Origin: a bacterium
GTDB taxonomy: Bacteria; 4484-113
DNA: 32,811 nucleotides
Direction of reading: 5' to 3'
NCBI GenBank assembly: GCA_021163765.1
Contig: JAGGTK010000001.1
Coordinates: 1-32,811 of the forward strand
The notes under the pieces were generated by a model, which had not been told where the DNA came from, searched no databases, and saw only the letters and a list, made by a program, of their open reading frames with translations. A program made the position numbers and the translations under genes. Below, one piece after another: positions 1-8,524 of the stretch (positions within the stretch are counted from its first letter, which is position 1; each line of letters starts with the position of its first letter).

Positions 1-1287
1 CTCCTGCCAACATACGACGTGTTCGACGAGCTTAGATACTTCCAGCCCGCGACCGCCTGGCTGCTCCCGACGTGGCGGGGCACGCAGATTGGCGTCACCA
101 TCTGCGAAGACCTGTGGGACGAGGGCTACGACGAAAAGGTCGTTCCCCGGCTTACTGGAATGGGCGCGAACGTTATCCTCAGCATCTCGGCGTCGCCGTT
201 CTGCGCCGGGAAATGGAATGAGCGCCGCGAGCTTCTGCGCCGCCACGCCACCCAGAGCAAAGTCCCGGTCGCCTACTGCAACCTCGTCGGCGCGCAGAGC
301 GAGCTCGTCTTTGACGGCGGCTCGATGGCGGTGGGGCGCGACGGGCGGCTGGTCGCCGCGGCCAAGACATTCGACGGGGACGCAATAGTCGTGGAGTTCG
401 ATCCGGAGACCGGCGACTTCGTGGGTGAAGCTGAGGAGCCGTCGGTTAGCTTCGAGGAAGAAGTGTTCAGCGCGCTCGTGCTCGGCACCCGCGACTTTCA
501 CCACAAGCAGGGATTCACCAAGTGCGTTATCGGGCTTTCAGGCGGCATCGACAGCTCGCTCGTTGCGGCAATTGCGGCGCGCGCGCTGGGGCCGGAAAAC
601 GTCCTGGGCGTGGCGATGCCCAGCAGCATAAGCGGCCCCGAATCCGCAGAGGATGCGCGGGTGATGGCGGGGAACCTCGGCATCGAGTTCGCCGAGATGC
701 CCATCGAAGATTCGGTGAAGCTCTCCGAGGAGCGATACACGCGCAAATTCGGGCTTTACGCACACCCGGAGACGCGCGAGAACCTGCAGGCGCGGGAGCG
801 CGGCAAGATACTGATGGAGATTTCCAACGACCAGAACCGGCTGCTGCTCGCCACCGGCAACAAGACGGAATACGCGCTGGGCTACTCCACGCTTTACGGC
901 GATATGTGCGGCGCGCTCGCGCCAATCGGCGACCTGAACAAGGCCGAGGTCTACGCCGTTTCGCGGTGGGTGAACTCGCGCTTCGGCAACCCGATACCGC
1001 AGCGGGTCATCGCCAAAAAGCCTTCGGCGGAACTCGCGCCGGGGCAGGTAGACCCGTTCGACTACGACGTGGTGTCGCCGCTGGTGGACGCGCTGGTGGA
1101 GGAGCAGGTGTCGCTGGAAGAGCTGGTGCAGCGCGGATTTTCGGAAGGTGAGGTGCGGCGCTGCGCCAAGCTGCTCTTCATGAGCGAGCACAAACGCTGG
1201 CAGGCGGCGCCGGCCCTGAGAGTCAGCCGGCGCGCGTTCGGACGGGGACGGCAGATGCCGCTGGTGAGCAAGTATATACCCGAATAG
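1..1287 (+). CDS. nadE: NAD(+) synthase, glutamine-dependent (5' truncated by window edge)
   Basis: Frame 1 is open from base 1 (LLPTYDVFDELRYFQPA...). Nitrilase-like N-part (GVTICEDLWDE) and synthetase P-loop motif GLSGGIDSSLVAAIA, then LLLATGNKTEYALGYSTLYGDMCGALAPIGDLNK. Confidence 0.95.
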   Translation, partial: LLPTYDVFDELRYFQPATAWLLPTWRGTQIGVTICEDLWDEGYDEKVVPRLTGMGANVILSISASPFCAGKWNERRELLRRHATQSKVPVAYCNLVGAQSELVFDGGSMAVGRDGRLVAAAKTFDGDAIVVEFDPETGDFVGEAEEPSVSFEEEVFSALVLGTRDFHHKQGFTKCVIGLSGGIDSSLVAAIAARALGPENVLGVAMPSSISGPESAEDARVMAGNLGIEFAEMPIEDSVKLSEERYTRKFGLYAHPETRENLQARERGKILMEISNDQNRLLLATGNKTEYALGYSTLYGDMCGALAPIGDLNKAEVYAVSRWVNSRFGNPIPQRVIAKKPSAELAPGQVDPFDYDVVSPLVDALVEEQVSLEELVQRGFSEGEVRRCAKLLFMSEHKRWQAAPALRVSRRAFGRGRQMPLVSKYIPE

Positions 1288-1298
1288 CCGGGCTATTC
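1282..1298. repeat. Perfect short palindrome GAATAGCC-G-GGCTATTC overlapping the nadE stop codon
   Basis: Direct reading: arms 1282-1289 and 1291-1298 are exact reverse complements. No T-tract follows, so a canonical intrinsic terminator is not supported. Confidence 0.6.
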
Positions 1299-1391
1299 CG
1301 CAAGGGGGCACGATGGCGCTGTACAAGCTTGGCTACGAGCCGCAGGAAACCGATTTGCTCTAAGCGCTGCCGTCACACGCCGCCAATCCGC

Positions 1392-1405
1392 TACAATCAT
1401 CGAGC
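1392..1405 (+). promoter_or_regulatory. Putative -10 (TACAAT, 1392-1397) placed 8 nt before the der ATG
   Basis: ctacaat-catcgagc-ATG; the geometry predicts transcription starting at or next to the start codon. Confidence 0.45.
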
Positions 1406-2809
1406 ATGGAAAGCGCGCGTGAACTACCGCTGGTCGTTATCGTGGGGCGCCCCAACGTGGGCAAGTCTACGATATTCAACCGCATGGTCGGCCACCGGCT
1501 CGCTATTGTGGACGAGCTGCCGGGCGTCACGCGCGACCTGGTCACCGCGGAAGCCGAATGGGACTGCCGGCGGTATTTAGTCTGCGACACCGGCGGCATC
1601 GGCAGCGAGAGTGAGGACCCGCTGCACGAGCTGGTGGCCGAGCGTGCCTGGGATATGGTCGAGGCCTCGGACATCGTCATCTTCGTAACCGATGTGCGCG
1701 CGGGAATATCCGAAGGTGAGATGGAGCTTCGGCGCGCGCTGGTGCGGCTCGAAAAGCCGGTCATTCTCGCGGTCAACAAGGTGGACAATGAAAAGCTGGA
1801 GGCGCAGGCCGCCGAGTTTTACGGCATCGGCATTGAGCCGGCAGTGTTTGTCTCGGCGCTCAGCGGGCGCGCGTTTGACGAGCTGCTGGACGCGGTGAAC
1901 GACGATATTGATATTGAGGCGTATCCGCTTGCGGACGTTCGTGCGAGCGCAGAAGCGGAGCCGGATGATGGCCGGTCCGACATCCGGCTGATAGTTCTGG
2001 GCAAGCAGAACGTGGGCAAGTCGTCACTGGTCAACGCCCTGCTGGCTGAAGACAAGGTGATGGTCTCCGAGCTTCCGGGCACAACGCGAGACGCCATCAG
2101 CGGCAGCTTCAGCTACAAAGACCGCGCGTTCGAGCTGACCGACACCGCGGGCCTGAAGAAAATCACGCGAATGGACGACGTGGATTATTACTCGTTTACC
2201 CGCGCGGACACGGCCACGCGGGGCGGCGAAATATGCCTGCTGGTTCTGGACGCGGAGCGCGGCATCGAGGAGATGGACAAGCGCGTTGCCCGGCGCATCG
2301 AGGAATACGGGCGCGGCGTTGTTATTACGGTTAACAAGTGGGACTTGATGTCGCAGGACGAAGCCGCGCGCGATGCCTATGCGGGCTATGTGCGCCGGAA
2401 GCTGGCAAGGCTCACCTGGGCGCCGGTCGTTTTCACGAGCGCGGTCGAGGCGACGGGGCTGGAGGAGCTGCTAGATGCAGTTCTTTCCGCGCACGAGAAC
2501 TTCAACCGGACGCTTGACGCCGACGCGCTGCGGCAGGTCATTGACGAGGAGACCACGATCTATCCGCCGCCGGTGGTGAAAAACCGCAACCTGGTTTTCC
2601 ACGATGTCGAGCAGGTGCGGACCTGCCCGCCGTCCTTCGCCTTCAAGGTCAGCGACGTGAAGCTGCTCCGCAAGGCGTACCGCAACTTCCTGGAGAACAC
2701 GCTGCGCAAATACTTCGCGCTGGAAGGGACGCACATCCGGCTGTTCTTTCGGCGGTCGAAGAAACCGGTGAAGAAACGAAAGCGCGGTGATTCGAAAAAT
2801 CCCCCGTAA
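1406..2809 (+). CDS. der: Ribosome biogenesis GTPase Der (EngA), two tandem G domains
   Basis: VIVGRPNVGKSTIFNRM...DTGGI...NKVD, then a second domain VLGKQNVGKSSLVNALL...DTAGL...NKWD, and a KH-like C-terminus (RKYFALEGTHIRLFFR). Confidence 0.97.
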   Translation: MESARELPLVVIVGRPNVGKSTIFNRMVGHRLAIVDELPGVTRDLVTAEAEWDCRRYLVCDTGGIGSESEDPLHELVAERAWDMVEASDIVIFVTDVRAGISEGEMELRRALVRLEKPVILAVNKVDNEKLEAQAAEFYGIGIEPAVFVSALSGRAFDELLDAVNDDIDIEAYPLADVRASAEAEPDDGRSDIRLIVLGKQNVGKSSLVNALLAEDKVMVSELPGTTRDAISGSFSYKDRAFELTDTAGLKKITRMDDVDYYSFTRADTATRGGEICLLVLDAERGIEEMDKRVARRIEEYGRGVVITVNKWDLMSQDEAARDAYAGYVRRKLARLTWAPVVFTSAVEATGLEELLDAVLSAHENFNRTLDADALRQVIDEETTIYPPPVVKNRNLVFHDVEQVRTCPPSFAFKVSDVKLLRKAYRNFLENTLRKYFALEGTHIRLFFRRSKKPVKKRKRGDSKNPP

Positions 2810-2886
2810 ATATGTGGCGGTGGTGCTCAGAATGCGGTATCATTCAAAGGCATAGTTACATACCTCAGGGAACCTGGAAGGATAAG

Positions 2887-5148
2887 ATGGGTAGTGTTAT
2901 CAGGTCGCGGGCGGTTTCGCCCGAATTATGGTGGTTTCAGTTCAGCGGCGACGTTGACATAACTTCGGCCTACGACACGTCCAAATACACGTTCGCGGGC
3001 GCAGACCAGACGTTGCTCTTGCCATTGCAGGTGTTTTTCGGCGACACCGCCGATTCCGTGTTCGTGAAGACCCCGCCGGGCACGGAGCAGGATTACACCA
3101 TCACCATCAGCGGGCTGCTGGATTTGTCGGGAGACATCATTGAGGACATCATCTGGTCGCTTATGCCCAAGGTACTGCCCGCATACCCGTCGGTGGGCAT
3201 CCTTGACCTGCTGACGGATGGTGAGGGCTGGGGCGCTAAGCTCCGGGCGCAGACGGAGCACCACGAGTCCTTGAGCGGTATCAGCGGTTTCGTCGGCGAG
3301 ACCGAGTATCCGTTCACGCAGAGCCCGGAGAACTCCTCCCTCTACGAGTTCGACACCTCGCAGCTCGAAGAGCCGGTTGAGGAATTCGCCATTCGTCCGC
3401 TGGTCGCGCCGGGGCACGAGGGAGAATTCACCGAGGACCAGACCGCCGACCTGGTGGTTTCGCTTCTGATAGCGCGCCTGCCGCCGGAGCTGGATAATCT
3501 GCGCCTGCTGAACCCGGAGCGCGAGCGGGACGACACCGTCACCATCATTGATGGTATCATCACGGTAGGGGATATGAAGCCCTGGCGAAACTATCGCGGC
3601 GCGGAGCTGATGATTGCACGGTTAGGCGACCCGGAGGACTTGATCCCCATACTCCCATACTACCCGCCGGGCGCTAACGACCCGAACGACCCCAACTACG
3701 ACCCGGAGGCGCCGGAAGACGGGAGCGCCAATCCGCCCTGGTGGATAGGACCGGCGCTGCCGGACAAGCTTCCGTTCTTCCCCTGGAGCGAGATAAAGCC
3801 GCCGGGAATAGAGCTTATCGATCCTGGCGATTGCGACCCCGGCTTTCGCGAGCCGCCAATCGGGCCGCCGGAGATACTGATACCGCCGGTTGAGGTGCAG
3901 TTCCCGCAGATAGACATCTCGGAGCACGACCTGCCCGCGGGCGACCACGCCATCATAGCTCGCATCTACAACGAGTCGAACGACTATAACGAATACACAA
4001 TACCGCTGCGGATTGATCCGCCAGTCAGCTACCCCTCACTTGTGACCAGAGGCAAGAACATCCTGGTGAAGCGTATGAGCGACATTGTGGCTGGCTTTGA
4101 CCTGATCGCGGGAGGCCAGGAGTATCCGTTCATTCAGGACGCGAAAGATCCAGACGCTTTTTCGCTCGACACATCGAATATCCCGCCTGGAATCCATGAT
4201 TTCAGAACTAATTACGAGGCAGGAGGCTCGGACATACTGCTGTTGACGCTTAGGGAGTTTGTAAGTAGGCATCGTATCCCGTACTTCTTCCTCGAAGACC
4301 TCTTGGGCGAAGGTAGACGTGTGAATCCTTCAGACAACGTTCGAATCAGGATGAAGATTGAGGATATCCTTCCCATCAAGGGAGTAGACTTCTGGCTGAA
4401 GCCGATTGTGGAAGGCGGCTGGGGAATGCCCAAAGTGATGCTTGGCTCGGCTACCGAGAGCGAAGAGGAAGAGGGCGTCTTTGAGCTGGACGCTTCGCTT
4501 GCCGAAGCGACTAAAGACCTTCCCGAAGAGGAATTCCAGGTAGGCGCTGACGTCACTAAAGCAGACGATACTACTTCCGAGGAACCGGCCGGTTCAGCAG
4601 AACCTACTAAGCACCCTAAGCCTGATGTAGACGAAACCTATAAGTCACCCAACTGCAAGAACCGCCCGGAAGGACAGGAGATTGACCTAATCGTCCTTCA
4701 TCACACTGTAGGTGACTTCGAGTCTACCAAGAACACGTTCATGAAGCCCGATCCCGATAATGGGGTTAGCGCGCATTTCGTGGTGGACAAGGAGGGGAAT
4801 GTTTTCCAAATGGTCGACGAAGAAAAGGTGGCTTGGCATGCTGGCAAGGCCTCTCGATACGAGGGTGGTACAGGGGTAAATAACCGCTCAATCGGCATTG
4901 AGTTTGTCAACAAGGGCGACGGAGTGGACGAGTATACACCTGCGCAGATTGCGGCCGGCCGCGAGCTGGTTGACTACCTGAGAGATAAGTACAACATAAC
5001 CGATGGTGAAGACCATGTTGTGGGCCACAAGGAAGTCCATTCCGGGAAAATAGACCCGAGCGAAAACTTCCCTTGGCTGGAAGTGGTTCCTGATGGCCTT
5101 GCCGGGAATGAGCGTACTACGGGCCGCAAGAAGAGCAAACCGACATAG
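2887..5148 (+). CDS. Large multidomain protein: Ig-like/repeat N-terminal region plus C-terminal N-acetylmuramoyl-L-alanine amidase (Amidase_2/PGRP-like) domain
   Basis: C-terminus IDLIVLHHTVGDFESTKN...SAHFVVDKEGNVFQMVDEEKVAWHAGKAS...RSIGIEFVN...VVGHKEVHSGKIDPSENFPW matches Amidase_2 motifs. ATG at 2887 is preceded by ggaagga; the ORF track start at 2812 is an in-frame alternative directly after the der stop. Confidence 0.8.
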   Translation: MGSVIRSRAVSPELWWFQFSGDVDITSAYDTSKYTFAGADQTLLLPLQVFFGDTADSVFVKTPPGTEQDYTITISGLLDLSGDIIEDIIWSLMPKVLPAYPSVGILDLLTDGEGWGAKLRAQTEHHESLSGISGFVGETEYPFTQSPENSSLYEFDTSQLEEPVEEFAIRPLVAPGHEGEFTEDQTADLVVSLLIARLPPELDNLRLLNPERERDDTVTIIDGIITVGDMKPWRNYRGAELMIARLGDPEDLIPILPYYPPGANDPNDPNYDPEAPEDGSANPPWWIGPALPDKLPFFPWSEIKPPGIELIDPGDCDPGFREPPIGPPEILIPPVEVQFPQIDISEHDLPAGDHAIIARIYNESNDYNEYTIPLRIDPPVSYPSLVTRGKNILVKRMSDIVAGFDLIAGGQEYPFIQDAKDPDAFSLDTSNIPPGIHDFRTNYEAGGSDILLLTLREFVSRHRIPYFFLEDLLGEGRRVNPSDNVRIRMKIEDILPIKGVDFWLKPIVEGGWGMPKVMLGSATESEEEEGVFELDASLAEATKDLPEEEFQVGADVTKADDTTSEEPAGSAEPTKHPKPDVDETYKSPNCKNRPEGQEIDLIVLHHTVGDFESTKNTFMKPDPDNGVSAHFVVDKEGNVFQMVDEEKVAWHAGKASRYEGGTGVNNRSIGIEFVNKGDGVDEYTPAQIAAGRELVDYLRDKYNITDGEDHVVGHKEVHSGKIDPSENFPWLEVVPDGLAGNERTTGRKKSKPT

Positions 5149-5157
5149 GAGGTCTCT

Positions 5158-5877
5158 GTGAAGAAACTTAATCCTTATGGAGAATTGGACACGTTTCCCG
5201 TGCTAAGGGGTCTGTCATTGTCTTCTATATTTAGGAATGCGCACAAAACCGTCGCTTTGGTCACGCTATTCTTCATGTTCGTTCAGCCTGCCATCGGGAA
5301 GGACATTAAACCGGACTTGCCGTCGGATGACTGCCGGCAGATAATGCAGCTCGCTGACCGGGTCGAGGCAGCTTTCTTGATTCCAGATGCGCTCTTATTA
5401 CTCAGCGTCGTTCGTCCAAAATATGGCTTATTCATAGACCTCTTAAGCGACTCCAGCGATCCTGTCCTCGTGCGGATTCCGTTCTCAGAAATCTCCAATA
5501 TGTTCAGTGACTTCGAGAAGAAGTACTGGGGTCCTCATGATGCAGCGGACTTCGACCTATACGGAGCGATACCATACGTTATACTGAATGGATCTATTCA
5601 CCTGATTCCATCTTTCCCTGATGTTGACAAGCACCATTACTCGCAGATTCTGTCTCTGCCTGACGCCTTCTCCCACTACGACTCTAAGGAGATTAACCGT
5701 CTTACGGTCGAACCGATGAACCACGTCTTCGTTTACGAAGATGAGCACTACGTGCAGTATTTCGTGCAAGGTCCTGTTAGTGAAATCGACGGAGAATTTT
5801 GGTTTCTCATTGTTGACAAGGACGACCTCGGTTGGTTCCTGAAAGGAATCACCCACATGGAGCTCTGGACAATCTAA
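5158..5877 (+). CDS. Uncharacterised putative exported protein (candidate immunity or partner protein of the upstream amidase)
   Basis: GTG start preceded by aggaggtctct, 9 nt after the amidase stop. N-terminal basic plus hydrophobic stretch (RNAHKTVALVTLFFMFVQPAIGKD) resembles a signal peptide. No family recognised. Confidence 0.65.
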   Translation: MKKLNPYGELDTFPVLRGLSLSSIFRNAHKTVALVTLFFMFVQPAIGKDIKPDLPSDDCRQIMQLADRVEAAFLIPDALLLLSVVRPKYGLFIDLLSDSSDPVLVRIPFSEISNMFSDFEKKYWGPHDAADFDLYGAIPYVILNGSIHLIPSFPDVDKHHYSQILSLPDAFSHYDSKEINRLTVEPMNHVFVYEDEHYVQYFVQGPVSEIDGEFWFLIVDKDDLGWFLKGITHMELWTI

Positions 5878-5878
5878 C

Positions 5879-5956
5879 ATCGCAGAGCAGGTGCGCTCGG
5901 GCAAGCTCGACCCCCTGGGCCCCCTGCGCGACCTGATGGACCTGGAAGAAGAGTAA
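5879..5956 (+). pseudogene. Orphan C-terminal coding remnant (IAEQVRSGKLDPLGPLRDLMDLEEE*)
   Basis: Short open tail in a different frame from the upstream ORF, with no start; frame is closed by TGA at 5840. Strong third-position GC and coding-like composition start abruptly at about 5878. Confidence 0.45.
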
Positions 5957-5975
5957 GCTGGCTCGGAGAACAAAG

Positions 5976-6004
5976 CCGCCGATGCGCTAGAATACTGCGC
6001 CGTG
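5976..6004 (+). repeat. Left copy of exact 29-bp inverted repeat (ccgccgatgcgctagaatactgcgccgtg)
   Basis: Exact reverse complement present at 10459-10487. Contains TAGAAT-N8-GTG. Confidence 0.95.
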
Positions 6005-6017
6005 GCGAGCGTCGCGG

Positions 6018-6392
6018 TTAATCTTTCTTGTCCGACAGCTTCCCTTTGGCTTCGGTCATGCGCCGCATCGCGTCAATCTGGCTTTTTGGACGGAGCATTA
6101 CGCGCACCTCGTCCACGTGCAGCCCCAGCACTTTTTCGATTTCCTGCGGCAGCTCGCGAGCGCGCTGTTTCAGCGCCTTAAGCGCGGTAGTATTGGCGGC
6201 GTAAAGCACGAGGATTTCCCTGCCTTCTTCTTTCAGCAATGCAGCGGGCGCGGAGAGGGCCTGCAGGCTGTCGTCCACGAGCGAGAATGCGGCCAGAAGC
6301 TGGCGCTTGCGGTCGGCCTTGCGCTTCTTTTCCTCCGGCAGTGAAGCCCAGTACGACCGGAGAAGGTCACCCAGCGAGCTGTCCTTGAGCAT
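6018..6392 (-). CDS. Hypothetical protein, possibly DUF721/DciA-like
   Basis: 124 aa. Pattern of an LxxLLxxYW N-terminus followed by ...LVLYAANTTALKALKQRARELPQEIEKVLGLHVDEVRVMLRP weakly resembles DUF721 architecture. Confidence 0.55.
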   Translation of the reverse strand: MLKDSSLGDLLRSYWASLPEEKKRKADRKRQLLAAFSLVDDSLQALSAPAALLKEEGREILVLYAANTTALKALKQRARELPQEIEKVLGLHVDEVRVMLRPKSQIDAMRRMTEAKGKLSDKKD

Positions 6393-6393
6393 T

Positions 6394-7038
6394 CTACTCC
6401 TTGATAATTTTATTTAGGCTCCTGAATTTCGGATGGTTCTTGTCCCGCGCCCATTCAAAAGCCACGGATTCGTAAGAAGTCACCGTGGCGCCCATCTGCA
6501 GCATTGAGCGCAGCGCCCATTCCTTGTTCGCCGGACTGCGGCTGCTAACGCAGTCGTGGCAGACGCGCACGTAGTATCCCAGCGGGAGCAGCCCCATCAC
6601 CGTCTGCAGGACGCACACGTGGCATTCGATGCCCGCGACAATCACGTCAACCGGCCGCGGACGCAGCCCGTCGTTCAGGATAAACCGGCTTTGTTTCTCC
6701 GTCATCTTCCGGTCAAGCTCGACAAGCCTGTCCAGGAAAGCGGGCTCCAGGTTGCACGAGAACGAATCCTTCGTGAAGAAGTGCTTCTCGGTATGCAGCG
6801 CGTCGAATGCCTCCTTCACCGGCGGCGTGGACACGCCCAGCCCCTGCGGGTATTGCTCGGTCAGCAGCACGGGAACTTCAAAGAGGTCCGCGACGCGCAT
6901 CAGCTTGCGCGTGTTCGCCACAACCGATTCGCCACCGTGGATTAGCGGCAGCAGCCGCTCCTGGAGGTCGATCACCACCAGTATGCTGCTGTCGGGACTC
7001 GCCAGGTGCGGGTCGAATCCTCCGGCGCTTGGCATCAT
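6394..7038 (-). CDS. Isochorismatase-family cysteine hydrolase
   Basis: ILVVIDLQERLLP...LLTEQYPQGLG...KHFFTKDSFSC...VIVAGIECHVCVLQTVMGLLPLGY. ATG at 7038 overlaps the TGA of the upstream gene. Confidence 0.9.
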   Translation of the reverse strand: MMPSAGGFDPHLASPDSSILVVIDLQERLLPLIHGGESVVANTRKLMRVADLFEVPVLLTEQYPQGLGVSTPPVKEAFDALHTEKHFFTKDSFSCNLEPAFLDRLVELDRKMTEKQSRFILNDGLRPRPVDVIVAGIECHVCVLQTVMGLLPLGYYVRVCHDCVSSRSPANKEWALRSMLQMGATVTSYESVAFEWARDKNHPKFRSLNKIIKE

Positions 7039-7697
7039 TCGTTCCCCTGCTTGAATTCCACTTTGATGCGCTTGCCCACTTCGATGACCGCGGCGTTCAT
7101 CCCGAGCAGCGCGCCGGGATTCACGAAGTACGTGGCCTCCCACACGTCCAGCCCTTTCGCTTCGTGGATATGCCCCGAAAGCACCAGGCGCGGGCGGTGC
7201 ACCGTGACCAGTTTCAGCAGGCTCTCGCTGCCCACATCCCCAACGCCCACAATCTGGTCGCGGAAGCCGCGCACCGGCTGGTGGAGCACGAGGACGTCCG
7301 TGCCCTCCATCAGAGGCTCCAGCGTCCGCGCGAAGCCCTCATCAGGCTCCTCAAACGGCGTCGGGCTGGGACATATAATGCTCCCGCCTTTGCCGGCGAA
7401 CCTCAGGTCGCCGAGCTGGACGGCGTGATTGTGCAGGTTGGTAATTCCATCAATCTGGTCTATCAGCAGGAGCACTTCCCTGGGGTCGCAGTTGCCCGGA
7501 ATCACCAGCGTGGGCACGCCAAAACTCGCCATATCGCGCATCACATCCCGCGCGAAACTCAGCGGCTCAAACGTGATGAAGTCACCCAGGAAGAGGACAA
7601 CGTCGGGTTTCACCGTGTCTGTGAGATCGCAGAACCATGCCTTCGCCCGGGCGTTATTGTGCAGATCAGAGCCAACAAGAAGCCTCATATTCCACAA
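7035..7697 (-). CDS. Calcineurin-like metallophosphoesterase (YfcE/MJ0936 type)
   Basis: MRLLVGSDLHNN...DVVLFLGDF...LVIPGNCD...LVLHQPVRG...LVLSGHIHEAKG...YFVNPGAL. Confidence 0.9.
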   Translation of the reverse strand: MWNMRLLVGSDLHNNARAKAWFCDLTDTVKPDVVLFLGDFITFEPLSFARDVMRDMASFGVPTLVIPGNCDPREVLLLIDQIDGITNLHNHAVQLGDLRFAGKGGSIICPSPTPFEEPDEGFARTLEPLMEGTDVLVLHQPVRGFRDQIVGVGDVGSESLLKLVTVHRPRLVLSGHIHEAKGLDVWEATYFVNPGALLGMNAAVIEVGKRIKVEFKQGNE

Positions 7698-7834
7698 TCA
7701 TCCTTCACAGAGTATTCCTCAAGCGTGCTCCCGAAGGTTATGGGAGCATCCGTTTCGTGTCTGGAGAAGCGCGCCATAGCGGTTCAAGCTGCGCGATTAT
7801 AACACAGGGAAAACGCCAGCCGCGCCCACACTGG

Positions 7835-7848
7835 TATAATTCTACCTG
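7835..7848 (+). promoter_or_regulatory. Extended -10 (TGGTATAAT, core 7835-7840) 8 nt before ATG 7849
   Basis: ctggtataat-tctacctg-ATG; second instance of -10/N8/start geometry. Confidence 0.55.
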
Positions 7849-8469
7849 ATGAATATGAGCACTGTGCTGACAGTCCTTCAGGCAACGGCAGCGCTGGCAA
7901 CCGTAGTGCTGTGCGTGTTTGTCATCTTCGCCGCCGTAAGGCTGCAGAAGCTGGCGCGGGCGCTGGATGATTCGGGAAAGGAGTTCATTGAGAATATCGC
8001 AGCCCTCAGCAGGATGGCGCGCGAACGCGAAATCCCGCTGAAAGCCGCCGGCTCAATAGAGGATCTTGCGCGCGCAGGGCAAAACGTCGCCACTTGGGCG
8101 GAGACCTGGGCCGACAAGGGGTCGAGCGTTATGTCCCGGATGGACGACTGGCTCGCCGACGAGAATACGGCTTCGCTGCCGGCGGAAGCGCGGGAACTGC
8201 TTGCGCAGGGCAAGGAGCTTGTTGAGAACCTCAATGAGACCTGCGAGTCGCTCAGGAGCGTCGTGTCTGCGCCTGTGGAGACGGTATCCCGCGTCTCGGA
8301 CACCGTGCTACCGCTGGTGGAGGACGCACGCCAGAAGGTGGAGCAGATGCGCTGGTTTCTGGACGCGATTAAAACGGGCTTCAGCGTGGGATGGGAGGAG
8401 CTGCACAAGCCGGATGAGAACGAGGAATCTGACACTCGCGATGGAGAATCCTCGCCAACGGGGGACTGA
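7849..8469 (+). CDS. Membrane-anchored hypothetical protein (DUF948-like), next to a YtxH protein
   Basis: N-terminal TM helix (VLQATAALATVVLCVFVIFAAVRL) followed by coiled-coil-like helical region; paired with a YtxH gene. Confidence 0.7.
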   Translation: MNMSTVLTVLQATAALATVVLCVFVIFAAVRLQKLARALDDSGKEFIENIAALSRMAREREIPLKAAGSIEDLARAGQNVATWAETWADKGSSVMSRMDDWLADENTASLPAEARELLAQGKELVENLNETCESLRSVVSAPVETVSRVSDTVLPLVEDARQKVEQMRWFLDAIKTGFSVGWEELHKPDENEESDTRDGESSPTGD

Positions 8470-8524
8470 GAATACACTATGGGCAGCGTGTTATAATCAA
8501 CGGGCTGCAAAAGGAGAGGACGAT

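Noticed and set aside
522-1151. 209-aa plus-strand ORF overlapping nadE
   Set aside because: Arg/Ala/Gly-rich out-of-frame translation typical of GC-rich shadow frames.
538-1326. 262-aa minus-strand ORF opposite nadE
   Set aside because: Shadow ORF in high-GC coding DNA; no family motifs, while the plus strand clearly encodes NAD synthase.
1313-1363. 17-codon microORF (MALYKLGYEPQETDLL) with an agggggc SD between nadE and der
   Set aside because: Too short to support without conservation data.
6002-6181. 59-aa GTG ORF downstream of the left 29-bp repeat
   Set aside because: Antisense to the DUF721-like gene and without coding character; the preceding promoter-like repeat is interesting but the ORF itself is not supported.
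6807-7802. 331-aa plus-strand ORF across isochorismatase and phosphoesterase genes
   Set aside because: Antisense to two well-supported genes; low-complexity composition and no recognisable domain.
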